Below are positions 26,536-38,640 of a stretch of 64,000 nucleotides of DNA, one piece after another. The stretch comes from Paragordius varius (lineage: Eukaryota; Nematomorpha). The stretch is from positions 744,001-808,000 of the forward strand of contig OZ176051.1 of assembly GCA_964247055.1 (NCBI GenBank), given 5' to 3'. The notes below the pieces were generated by a model. It saw only the letters and a list, made by a program, of their open reading frames with translations, was not told the DNA's origin and did no database searches. The position numbers and the translations under genes were made by a program. How positions within the stretch are numbered: position 1 is the stretch's first letter; each line of letters starts with the position of its first letter.

Positions 26536-28545
26536 CGCATCAATACTCAAGTTAAACTTTGTCCTTAAAAATCGGATATTGGTCACCGGTGAACAAAATT
26601 ATTTTATTTACATTCTCTTGGTAAGACTACATCAATAATAAAAAAATAGTTTGACAAACTCTTTCATATCCGATTTTTACAACGATACTTTAAAAATTAA
26701 TGTATTAAACTAGTCGCATCAATACTCAAGTTAAACTTTGTCCTTAAAAATCGGATATTGTTCACCGGTGAACAAAATTATTTTTTATACATCCTCTGAG
26801 TAAGACTACATCAAAATATAGAGATAGTTTGACAAACTCTTTCATATCCGATTTTTACAACGATACTTTAAAAATTAATGTATAAAACTATCGTATCAAT
26901 AAATCTCATAAATACTCAAGTTAAACTTTCTCTTTAAAAATCGGATATTGGTCACCGGTGAACAAAATTATTTTTTATACATTCTCTTAGTAGGACTACA
27001 TCAAAATATAGAGATAGTTTGGCAAACTCTTTTATATCCGATTTTTACAACGATACTTTAAAAATTAATGTACAAAACTAGTCGCATCAATACTCAAGTT
27101 AAACTTTGTCCTTAAAAATCGGATATTGGTCACCGGTGAACAAAATTATTTTATTTACATTCTCTTGGTAAGACTACATCAATAATAAAAAAATAGTTTG
27201 ACAAACTCTTTCATATCCGATTTTTACAACGATACTTTAAAAATTAATGTATTAAACTAGTCGCATCAATACTCAAGTTAAACCTTGTCCTTAAAAATCG
27301 GATATTGTTCACCGGTGAACAAAATTATTTTTTATACATCCTCTGAGTAAGACTACATCAAAATATAGAGATAGTTTGACAAACTCTTTCATATCCGATT
27401 TTTACAACGATACTTTAAAAATTAATATATAAAACCAGTCGCATCAATACTCAAGTTAAACTTTGTCCTTAAAAATCGGATATGGGTCACCGGTGAACAA
27501 AATTATTTTTTATACATTCTCTTAGTAAGACTACATCAAAATATAGAGATAGTTTGACAAACTCTTTCATATCCGATTTTTACAACGATACTTAAAAAAT
27601 TCTGGTATTAAACCAGTCGCATCAATACTCAAGTTAAACTTTGTCCTTAAAAATCGGATATTGTTCACCGGTGAACAAAACTATTTTTTATACATTCTCT
27701 TAGTAAGACTACATCAAAATATAGAGATAGTTTGACAAACTCTTTCATATCCGATTTTTACAACGATACTTTAAAAATTAATGTATAAAACTAGTCGTAT
27801 CAATAAATCGCATCAATACTCAAGTTAAACTTTCTCCTTAAAAATCGGATATTGGTCACCGGTGAACAAAACTATTTTTTATACATTCTCTTAGTAGGAC
27901 TACATCAAAATATAGAGATAGTTTGGCAAACTCTTTCATATCCGATTTTTACAACGATACTTTAAAAATTAATGTATAAAACTAGTCGTATCAATAAATC
28001 GCATCAATACTCAAGTTAAACTTTCTCCTTAAAAATCGGATATTGGTCACCGGTGAACAAAATTATTTTTTATACATTCTCTTAGTAGGACTACATCAAA
28101 ATATAGAGATAGTTTGGCAAACTCTTTCATATCCGATTTTTACAACGATACTTTAAAAATTAATGTATAAAACTAGTCGCATCAATACTCAAGTTAACCT
28201 TTGTCCTTAAAAATCGGATATTGGTCACCGGTGAACAAAATTATTTTTTATACATTCTCTTAGTAAGACTACATCAAAATATAGAGATGATTTGACAAAC
28301 TCTTTCATATCCGATTTTTACAACGATACTTTAAAAAGGAATGTATAAAACTAGGCGTATCAATAAATCGCATCATACTCAAGCTAAACATTGTCCTTAA
28401 AAATCGGATATTGGTCACCGGTGAACAAAACTATTTTTTATACATTCTCTTAGTAAGACTACATCAAAATATAGAGATAGTTTGACAAACTCTTTCATAT
28501 CCGATTTTTACAACGATACTTTAAAAATTAATGTATAAAACTATC
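26536..28545 (+). repeat. 2010-bp tandem duplication, copy 2
   Basis: The block matches copy 1 with no difference noticed by eye, so it is the youngest duplication in the window. After it the array resumes at 28546 with the ACTATCGTATCAATAAATCTC monomer. The junction monomer around 26521-26540 combines an ATATATAAAACCAG front with the ATTTTATTTACATTC back, a combination I see only there. Confidence 0.92.
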
Positions 28546-31074
28546 GTATCAATAAATCTCATAAATACTCAAGTTAAACTTTCTCCTTAAAAATCGGATA
28601 TTGGTCACCGGTGAACAAAATTATATTTCATACATTCTCTTAGTAGGACTACATCAAAATATAGAGATAGTTTGGCAAACTCTTTTATATCCGATTTTTA
28701 CAACGATACTTTAAAAATTAATGTACAAAACTAGTCGCATCAATACTCAAGTTAAACTTTGTCCTTAAAAATCGGATATTGGTCACCGGTGAACAAAATT
28801 ATTTTATTTACATTCTCTTGGTAAGACTACATCAATAATAAAAAAATAGTTTGACAAACTCTTTCATATCCGATTTTTACAACGATACTTTAAAAATTAA
28901 TGTATTAAACTAGTCGCATCAATACTCAAGTTAAACTTTGTCCTTAAAAATCGGATATTGTTCACCGGTGAACAAAATTATTTTTTATACATCCTCTGAG
29001 TAAGACTACATCAAAATATAGAGATAGTTTGACAAACTCTTTCATATCCGATTTTTACAACGATACTTTAAAAATTAATATATAAAACTAGTCGCATCAA
29101 TACTCAAGTTAAACTTTGTCCTTAAAAATCGGATATGGGTCACCGGTGAACAAAATTATTTTTTATACATTCTCTTAGTAAGACTACATCAAAATATAGA
29201 GATAGTTTGACAAACTCTTTCATATCCGATTTTTACAACGATACTTTAAAAATTCTGGTATTAAACCAGTCGCATCAATACTCAAGTTAAACTTTCTCCT
29301 TAAAAATCGGATATTGGTCACCGGTGAACAAAACTATTTTTTATACATTCTCTTAGTAGGACTACATCAAAATATAGAGATAGTTTGGCAAACTCTTTCA
29401 TATCCGATTTTTACAACGATACTTTAAAAATTAATGTATAAAACTAGTCGTATCAATAAATCGCATCAATACTCAAGTTAAACTTAACCTTAAAAATCGG
29501 ATATTGGTCACCGGTGAACAAAATTATTTTTTATACATTCTCTTAGTAGGACTACATCAAAATATAGAGATAGTTTGGCAAACTCTTTCATATCCGATTT
29601 TTACAACGATACTTTAAAAATTAATGTATAAAACTAGTCGCATCAATACTCAAGTTAAACTTTGTCCTTAAAAATCGGATATTGGTCACCGGTGAACAAA
29701 ATTATTTTATTTACATTCTCTTAGTAAGACTACATCAAAATATAGAAATAGTTTGACAATCTCTTTCATATCCGATTTTTACAACGATACTTTAAAAATT
29801 AATGTATTAAACTTGTCGCATCAATACTCAAGTTAAACTTTCTCCTTAAAAATCGGATATTGGTCACCCGTGAACAAAATTATTTTTTATACATTCTCTT
29901 AGTAAGACTACATCAAAATATAGAGATAGTTTGACAAACTCTTTCATATCCGATTTTTACAACGATACTTTAAAAATTATGGTATTAAACCAGTCGCATC
30001 AATACTCAAGTTAAACTTTGTCCTTAAAAATCGGATATTGGTCACCGGTGAACAAAACTATTTTTTATACATTCTTTTAGTAAGACTACATCAAAATATA
30101 GAGATAGTTTGACAAACTCTTTCATATCCGATTTTTACAACGATACTTTAAAAATTAATGTATAAAACTAGTCGTATCAATAAATCGCATCAATACTCAA
30201 GTTAAACTTTCTCCTTAAAAATCGGATATTGGTCACCGGTGAACAAAATTATTTTTTATACATTCTCTTAGTAGGACTACATCAAAATATAGAGATAGTT
30301 TGGCAAACTCTTTCATATCCGATTTTTACAACGATACTATAAAAATTAATGTATAAAACTAGTCGCATCAATACTCAAGTTAAACTTTGTCCTTAAAAAT
30401 CGGATATTGGTCACCGGTGAACAAAATTATTTTATTTACATTCTCTTAGTAAGACTACATCAAAATATAGAAATAGTTTGACAAACTCTTTCATATCCGA
30501 TTTTTACAACGATACTTTAAAAATTAATGTATTAAACTAGTCGCATCAATACTCAAGTTAAACTTTGTCCTTAAAAATCGGATATTGTTCACCGGTGAAC
30601 AAAATTATTTTTTATACACTTAGCAAGACTACATCAAAATATAGAGATAGTTTGACAAAATCCGATTTTTACAACGATACTTTAAAAATTAATGTATAAA
30701 AGTAGTCGCATCAATACTCAAGTTAAACTTTGTCCTTAAAAATCGGATATTGGTCACCGGTGAACAAAACTATTTTTTATACATTCTTTTAGTAAGACTA
30801 CATCAAAATATAGAGATAGTTTGACAAACTCTTTCATATCCGATTTTTACAACGATACTTTAAAAATTAATGTATAAAACTAGTCGTATCAATAAATCGC
30901 ATCAATACTCAAGTTAAACTTTCTCCTTAAAAATCGGATATTGGTCACCGGTGAACAAAATTATTTTTTATACATTCTCTTAGTAGGACTACATCAAAAT
31001 ATAGAGATAGTTTGGCAAACTCTTTCATATCCGATTTTTACAACGATACTATAAAAATTAATGTATAAAACTAG
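28546..31074 (+). repeat. Mosaic monomers leading into the TTAGCAAGAC domain
   Basis: Satellite only. The first part continues the 22-28 kb subtypes (ATCCTCTGAG, GGATATGGGTCACC, TTCTGGTATT at 29254). From about 29.6 kb it changes to AAACTTGTCGC, GGTCACCCGTG, CATTCTTTTAGTAAG, TTAGCAAGAC and AAAAGTAGTCG monomers, which dominate to 38.6 kb. ACTTAACCTTAAAAATC near 29483 and TTATATTTCATACATTC near 28621 are private variants. Confidence 0.82.
30600..30675 (+). repeat. Monomer with two deletions, right arm lost
   Basis: ATACATTCTCTTAGCAAG is shortened by 4 bases to ATACACTTAGCAAG. GACAAACTCTTTCATATCCG is shortened by 9 bases to GACAAAATCCG. The second change removes the start of the ATATCCGATTTTTA arm, so this unit cannot form the 14-bp inverted repeat. 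Confidence 0.85.
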
Positions 31075-32060
31075 TCGCATCAATACTCAAGTTAAACTTT
31101 GTCCTTAAAAATCGGATATTTGTCACCGGTGAACAAAATTATTTTATTTACATTCTCTTAGTAAGACTACATCAAAATATAGAAATAGTTTGACAAACTC
31201 TTTCATATCCGATTTTTACAACGATACTTTAAAAATTAATGTATTAAACTAGTCGCATCAATACTCAAGTTAAACTTTGTCCTTAAAAATCGGATATTGT
31301 TCACCGTTGAACAAAATTATTTTTTATACATTCTCTTAGCAAGACTACATCAAAATATAGAGATAGTTTGACAAACTCTTTCATATCCGATTTTTACAAC
31401 GATACTTTAAAAATTAATGTATAAAAGTAGTCGCATCAATACTCAAGTTAAACTTTGTCCTTAAAAATCGGATATTGGTCACCGGTGAACAAAATTATTT
31501 TATTTACATTCTCTTGGTAAGACTACATCAAAATATAGAGATAGTTTGACAAACTCTTTCATATCCGATTTTTACAACGATACTTTAAAAATTAATGTAT
31601 AAAACTAGTCGTATCAATAAATCGCATCAATACTCAAGTTAAACTTTCTCCTTAAAAATCGGATATTGGTCACCGGTGAACAAAACTATTTTTTATACAT
31701 TCTCTTAGTAGGACTACATCAAAATATAGAGATAGTTTGGCAAACTCTTTCATATCCGATTTTTACAACGATACTTTAAAAATTAATGTATTAAACTTGT
31801 CGCATCAATACTCAAGTTAAACTTTGTCCTTAAAAATCGGATATTGGTCACCGGTGAACAAAATTATTTTATTTACATTCTCTTAGTAAGACTACATCAA
31901 AATATAGAGATAGTTTGGCAAACTCTTTCATATCCGATTTTTACAACGATACTTTAAAAATTAATGTATTAAATTGTCGCATCAATACTCAAGTTAAACT
32001 TTCTCCTTAAAAATCGGATATTGGTCACCCGTGAACAAAATTATTTTTTATACATTCTCT
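31075..32060 (+). repeat. Cassette with TCACCGTTGAAC, copy 1
   Basis: A run of four or more monomers marked by the rare TCACCGTTGAAC (31301), followed by AAAAGTAGTCG and TTCTCTTGGTAAGAC units. It recurs at 33974-34694 (offset 2899) and 36136-37121 (offset 5061). Copies 1 and 3 share a longer tail that includes AAATTGTCGC (31971 and 37032), so they are closer to each other than to copy 2. Confidence 0.87.
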
Positions 32061-33973
32061 AGGTAAGACTACATCAAAATATAGAGATAGTTTGGCAAAC
32101 TCTTTCATATCCGATTTTTACAACGATACTTTAAAAATTAATGTATTAAACTAGTCGCATCAATACTCAAGTTAAACTTTGTCCTTAAAAATCGGATATT
32201 GTTCACCGGTGAACAAAATTATTTTTTATACATTCTCTTAGCAAGACTACATCAAAATATAGAGATAGTTTGACAAACTCTTTCATATCCGATTTTTACA
32301 ACGATACTTTAAAAATTAATGTATAAAAGTAGTCGCATCAATACTCAAGTTAAACTTTGTCCTTAAAAATCGGATATTGGTCACCCGTGAACAAAATTAT
32401 TTTTTATACATTCTTCTAGTAAGACTACATCAAAATATAGAGATAGTTTGACAAACTCTTTCATATCCGATTTTTACAACGATACTTTAAAAATTATGGT
32501 ATTAAACCAGTCGCATCAATACTCAAGTTAAACTTTGTCCTTAAAAATCGGATATTGGTCACCGGTGAACAAAACTATTTTTTATACATTCTTTTAGTAA
32601 GACTACATCAAAATATAGAGATAGTTTGACAAATTCTTTCATATCCGATTTTTACAACGATACTTTAAAAATTAATGTATAAAACTAGTCGTATCAATAA
32701 ATCGCATCAATACTCAAGTTAAACTTTCTCCTTAAAAATCGGATATTGGTCACCGGTGAACAAAATTATTTTTTATACATTCTCTTAGCAAGACTACATC
32801 AAAATATAGAGATAGTTTGACAAACTCTTTCATATCCGATTTTTACAACGATACTTTAAAAATTAATGTATAAAAGTAGTCGCATCAATACTCAAGTTAA
32901 ACTTTGTCCTTAAAAATCGGATATTGTTCACCGGTGAACAAAATTATTTTTTATACATTCTCTTAGCAAGACTACATCAAAATATAGAGATAGTTTGACA
33001 AACTCTTTCATATCCGATTTTTACAACGATACTTTAAAAATTAATGTATAAAAGTAGTCGCATCAATACTCAAGTTAAACTTTGTCCTTAAAAATCGGAT
33101 ATTGGTCACCGGTGAACAAAACTATTTTTTATACATTCTTTTAGTAAGACTACATCAAAATATAGAGATAGTTTGACAAACTCTTTCATATCCGATTTTT
33201 ACAACGATACTTTAAAAATTAATGTATAAAACTAGTCGTATCAATAAATCGCATCAATACTCAAGTTAAACTTTCTCCTTAAAAATCGGATATTGTTCAC
33301 CGGTGAACAAAATTATTTTTTATACATTCTCTTAGCAAGACTACATCAAAATATAGAGATAGTTTGACAAACTCTTTCATATCCGATTTTTACAACGATA
33401 CTTTAAAAATTAATGTATAAAAGTAGTCGCATCAATACTCAAGTTAAACTTTGTCCTTAAAAATCGGATATTGGTCACCCGTGAACAAAATTATTTTTTA
33501 TACATTCTCTTAGTAAGACTACATCAAAATATAGAGATAGTTTGACAAACTCTTTCATATCCGATTTTTACAACGATACTTTAAAAATTATGGTATTAAA
33601 CCAGTCGCATCAATACTCAAGTTAAACTTTGTCCTTAAAAATCGGATATTGGTCACCGGTGAACAAAACTATTTTTTATACATTCTTTTAGTAAGACTAC
33701 ATCAAAATATAGAGATAGTTTGACAAACTCTTTCATATCCGATTTTTACAACGATACTTTAAAAATTAATGTATAAAACTAGTCGTATCAATAAATCGCA
33801 TCAATACTCAAGTTAAACTTTCTCCTTAAAAATCGGATATTGGTCACCGGTGAACAAAATTATTTTTTATACATTCTCTTAGCAAGACTACATCAAAATA
33901 TAGAGATAGTTTGACAAACTCTTTCATATCCGATTTTTACAACGATACTTTAAAAATTAATGTATAAAAGTAG
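32061..33973 (+). repeat. TTAGCAAGAC-rich mosaic
   Basis: Alternating units carry TTAGCAAGAC with AAAAGTAGTCG, GGTCACCCGTG followed by ATGGTATTAAACCAG, and CATTCTTTTAGTAAG followed by the 191-bp form. The same succession of three or four monomers is found again between 34.7 and 36.1 kb, which suggests a loose HOR that has been reshuffled in whole units. Confidence 0.8.
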
Positions 33974-34694
33974 TCGCATCAATACTCAAGTTAAACTTTG
34001 TCCTTAAAAATCGGATATTGGTCACCGGTGAACAAAATTATTTTATTTACATTCTCTTAGTAAGACTACATCAAAATATAGAAATAGTTTGACAAACTCT
34101 TTCATATCCGATTTTTACAACGATACTTTAAAAATTAATGTATTAAACTAGTCGCATCAATACTCAAGTTAAACTTTGTCCTTAAAAATCGGATATTGTT
34201 CACCGTTGAACAAAATTATTTTTTATACATTCTCTTAGCAAGACTACATCAAAATATAGAGATAGTTTGACAAACTCTTTCATATCCGATTTTTACAACG
34301 ATACTTTAAAAATTAATGTATAAAAGTAGTCGCATCAATACTCAAGTTAAACTTTGTCCTTAAAAATCGGATATTGGTCACCGGTGAACAAAATTATTTT
34401 ATTTACATTCTCTTGGTAAGACTACATCAAAATATAGAGATAGTTTGACAAACTCTTTCATATCCGATTTTTACAACGATACTTTAAAAATTAATGTATA
34501 AAACTAGTCGTATCAATAAATCGCATCAATACTCAAGTTAAACTTTCTCCTTAAAAATCGGATATTGGTCACCGGTGAACAAAACTATTTTTTATACATT
34601 CTCTTAGTAGGACTACATCAAAATATAGAGATAGTTTGGCAAACTCTTTCATATCCGATTTTTACAACGATACTTTAAAAATTAATGTATTAAA
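33974..34694 (+). repeat. TCACCGTTGAAC cassette, copy 2
   Basis: The block matches 31075-31795 at offset 2899, with TCACCGTTGAAC at 34200. It diverges at 34694, where copy 1 has AAACTTGTCGC and this copy has AAACTAGTCGC. Confidence 0.87.
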
Positions 34695-36135
34695 CTAGTC
34701 GCATCAATACTCAAGTTAAACTTTGTCCTTAAAAATCGGATATTGTTCACCGGTGAACAAAATTATTTTTTATACATTCTCTTAGCAAGACTACATCAAA
34801 ATATAGAGATAGTTTGACAAACTCTTTCATATCCGATTTTTACAACGATACTTTAAAAATTAATGTATAAAAGTAGTCGCATCAATACTCAAGTTAAACT
34901 TTGTCCTTAAAAATCGGATATTGGTCACCGGTGAACAAAATTATTTTTTATACATTCTCTTAGTAGGACTACATCAAAATATAGAGATAGTTTGGCAAAC
35001 TCTTTCATATCCGATTTTTACAACGATACTTTAAAAATTAATGTATTAAACTAGTCGCATCAATACTCAAGTTAAACTTTGTCCTTAAAAATCGGATATT
35101 GTTCACCGGTGAACAAAATTATTTTTTATACATTCTCTTAGCAAGACTACATCAAAATATAGAGATAGTTTGACAAACTCTTTCATATCCGATTTTTACA
35201 ACGATACTTTAAAAATTAATGTATAAAAGTAGTCGCATCAATACTCAAGTTAAACTTTGTCCTTAAAAATCGGATATTGGTCACCCGTGAACAAAATTAT
35301 TTTTTATACATTCTCTTAGTAAGACTACATCAAAATATAGAGATAGTTTGACAAACTCTTTCATATCCGATTTTTACAACGATACTTTAAAAATTATGGT
35401 ATTAAACCAGTCGCATCAATACTCAAGTTAAACTTTGTCCTTAAAAATCGGATATTGGTCACCGGTGAACAAAACTATTTTTTATACATTCTTTTAGTAA
35501 GACTACATCAAAATATAGAGATAGTTTGACAAACTCTTTCATATCCGATTTTTACAACGATACTTTAAAAATTAATGTATAAAACTAGTCGTATCAATAA
35601 ATCGCATCAATACTCAAGTTAAACTTTCTCCTTAAAAATCGGATATTGGTCACCGGTGAACAAAATTATTTTTTATACATTCTCTTAGCAAGACTACATC
35701 AAAATATAGAGATAGTTTGACAAACTCTTTCATATCCGATTTTTACAACGATACTTTAAAAATTAATGTATAAAAGTAGTCGCATCAATACTCAAGTTAA
35801 ACTTTGTCCTTAAAAATCGGATATTGTTCACCGGTGAACAAAATTATTTTTTATACATTCTCTTAGCAAGACTACATCAAAATATAGAGATAGTTTGACA
35901 AACTCTTTCATATCCGATTTTTACAACGATACTTTAAAAATTAGTGTATAAAAGTAGTCGCATCAATACTCAAGTTAAACTTTGTCCTTAAAAATCGGAT
36001 ATTGGTCACCGGTGAACAAAACTATTTTTTATACATTCTTTTAGTAAGACTACATCAAAATATAGAGATAGTTTGACAAACTCTTTCATATCCGATTTTT
36101 ACAACGATACTTTAAAAATTAATGTATTAAACTAG
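34695..36135 (+). repeat. TTAGCAAGAC-rich mosaic, second stretch
   Basis: The stretch repeats the succession of units seen at 32.1-33.9 kb in a similar but not identical order. It includes GGTCACCCGTG at 35281, corresponding to 32381 (offset 2900), and a private AATTAGTGTATAAAAG near 35940. Nothing other than satellite is present. Confidence 0.8.
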
Positions 36136-37121
36136 TCGCATCAATACTCAAGTTAAACTTTGTCCTTAAAAATCGGATATTGGTCACCGGTGAACAAAAT
36201 TATTTTATTTACATTCTCTTAGTAAGACTACATCAAAATATAGAAATAGTTTGACAAACTCTTTCATATCCGATTTTTACAACGATACTTTAAAAATTAA
36301 TGTATTAAACTAGTCGCATCAATACTCAAGTTAAACTTTGTCCTTAAAAATCGGATATTGTTCACCGTTGAACAAAATTATTTTTTATACATTCTCTTAG
36401 CAAGACTACATCAAAATATAGAGATAGTTTGACAAACTCTTTCATATCCGATTTTTACAACGATACTTTAAAAATTAATGTATAAAAGTAGTCGCATCAA
36501 TACTCAAGTTAAACTTTGTCCTTAAAAATCGGATATTGGTCACCGGTGAACAAAATTATTTTATTTACATTCTCTTGGTAAGACTACATCAAAATATAGA
36601 GATAGTTTGACAAACTCTTTCATATCCGATTTTTACAACGATACTTTAAAAATTAATGTATAAAACTAGTCGTATCAATAAATCGCATCAATACTCAAGT
36701 TAAACTTTCTCCTTAAAAATCGGATATTGGTCACCGGTGAACAAAACTATTTTTTATACATTCTCTTAGTAGGACTACATCAAAATATAGAGATAGTTTG
36801 GCAAACTCTTTCATATCCGATTTTTACAACGATACTTTAAAAATTAATGTATTAAACTTGTCGCATCAATACTCAAGTTAAACTTTGTCCTTAAAAATCG
36901 GATATTGGTCACCGGTGAACAAAATTATTTTATTTACATTCTCTTAGTAAGACTACATCAAAATATAGAGATAGTTTGGCAAACTCTTTCATATCCGATT
37001 TTTACAACGATACTTTAAAAATTAATGTATTAAATTGTCGCATCAATACTCAAGTTAAACTTTCTCCTTAAAAATCGGATATTGGTCACCCGTGAACAAA
37101 ATTATTTTTTATACATTCTCT
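36136..37121 (+). repeat. TCACCGTTGAAC cassette, copy 3
   Basis: The block matches copy 1 at offset 5061 (TCACCG at 36362; AAATTGTCGC at 37032). It runs directly into the dimeric HOR of 36.85-37.9 kb. Confidence 0.87.
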
Positions 37122-37908
37122 TAGTAAGACTACATCAAAATATAAAGATAGTTTGACAAACTCTTTCATATCCGATTTTTACAACGATACTTTAAAAATT
37201 AATGTATTAAACTTGTCGCATCAATACTCAAGTTAAACTTTGTCCTTAAAAATCGGATATTGGTCACCGGTGAACAAAATTATTTTATTTACATTCTCTT
37301 AGTAAGACTACATCAAAATATAGAGATAGTTTGGCAAACTCTTTCATATCCGATTTTTACAACGATACTTTAAAAATTAATGTATTAAACTTGTCGCATC
37401 AATACTCAAGTTAAACTTTCTCCTTAAAAATCGGATATTGGTCACCCGTGAACAAAATTATTTTTTATACATTCTCTTAGTAAGACTACATCAAATAGAG
37501 ATAGTTTGACAAACTCTTTCATATCCGATTTTTACAACGATACTTTAAAAATTAATGTATTAAACTTGTCGCATCAATACTCAAGTTAAACTTTCTCCTT
37601 AAAAATCGGATATTGGTCACCGGTGAACAAAATTATTTTATTTACATTCTCTTAGTAAGACTACATCAAAATATAGAGATAGTTTGGCAAACTCTTTCAT
37701 ATCCGATTTTTACAACGATACTTTAAAAATTAATGTATTAAACTTGTCGCATCAATACTCAAGTTAAACTTTCTCCTTAAAAATCGGATATTGGTCACCC
37801 GTGAACAAAATTATTTTTTATACATTCTCTTAGTAAGACTACATCAAATAGAGATAGTTTGACAAACTCTTTAATATCCGATTTTTACAACGATACTTTA
37901 AAAATTAA
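36846..37908 (+). repeat. Dimeric HOR, three units of about 353-356 bp
   Basis: Two monomer types alternate strictly three times. One is an AAACTTGTCGC unit with ATTTTATTTACATTC and GTTTGGCAAAC; the other is an AAACTTGTCGC or AAATTGTCGC unit with GGTCACCCGTG. In the second and third dimers the GGTCACCCGTG monomer shares the shortened ACATCAAATAGAGATAG (TCAAATAGAG at 37491 and 37844, offset 353). The first dimer has TATAAAGATAG there instead, so the deletion arose before the last duplication. Confidence 0.87.
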
Positions 37909-38640
37909 TGTATTAAACTTGTCGCATCAATACTCAAATTAAACTTTCTCCTTAAAAATCGGATATTGGTCACCGGTGAACAAAATTATTTTTTATACAT
38001 TCTCTTAGTAGGACTACATCAAAATATAGAGATAGTTTGGCAAACTCTTTCATATCCGATTTTTACAACGATACTTTAAAAATTAATGTATAAAACTAGT
38101 CGCATCAATACTCAAGTTAAACTTTGTCCTTAAAAATCCAATATTGGTCACCGGTGAACAAAATTATTTTTTATACATTCTCTTAGTAGGACTACATCAA
38201 AATATAGAGATAGTTTGGCAAACTCTTTCATATCCGATTTTTACAACGATACTATAAAAATTAATGTATAAAACTAGTCGCATCAATACTCAAGTTAAAC
38301 TTTGTCCTTAAAAATCGGATATTGGTCACCGGTGAACAAAATTATTTTATTTACATTCTCTTAGTAAGACTACATCAAAATATAGAGATAGTTTGACAAA
38401 CTCTTTCATATCCGATTTTTACAACGATACTTTAAAAATTAATGTATTAAACTAGTCGCATCAATACTCAAGTTAAACTTTGTCCTTAAAAATCGGATAT
38501 TGTTCACCGGTGAACAAAATTATTTTTTATACATTCTCTTAGCAAGACTACATCAAAATATAGAGATAGTTTGACAAACTCTTTCATATCCGATTTTTAC
38601 AACGATACTTTAAAAATTAATGTATAAAAGTAGTCGCATC
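37909..38640 (+). repeat. Transition monomers
   Basis: About four basic units, including CTCAAATTAAAC (near 37936) and AAAATCCAATATTGG (near 38137) as private variants, and one GATACTATAAAAATT unit. No HOR offset was found for this stretch. Confidence 0.75.

Noticed and set aside
26536-28545. Assembly artefact as the explanation for the perfect 2010-bp repeat
   Set aside because: It cannot be excluded from sequence alone. It is kept as a finding because the junction monomer is chimeric and in phase, as a real exchange would give, but read-level support is needed.
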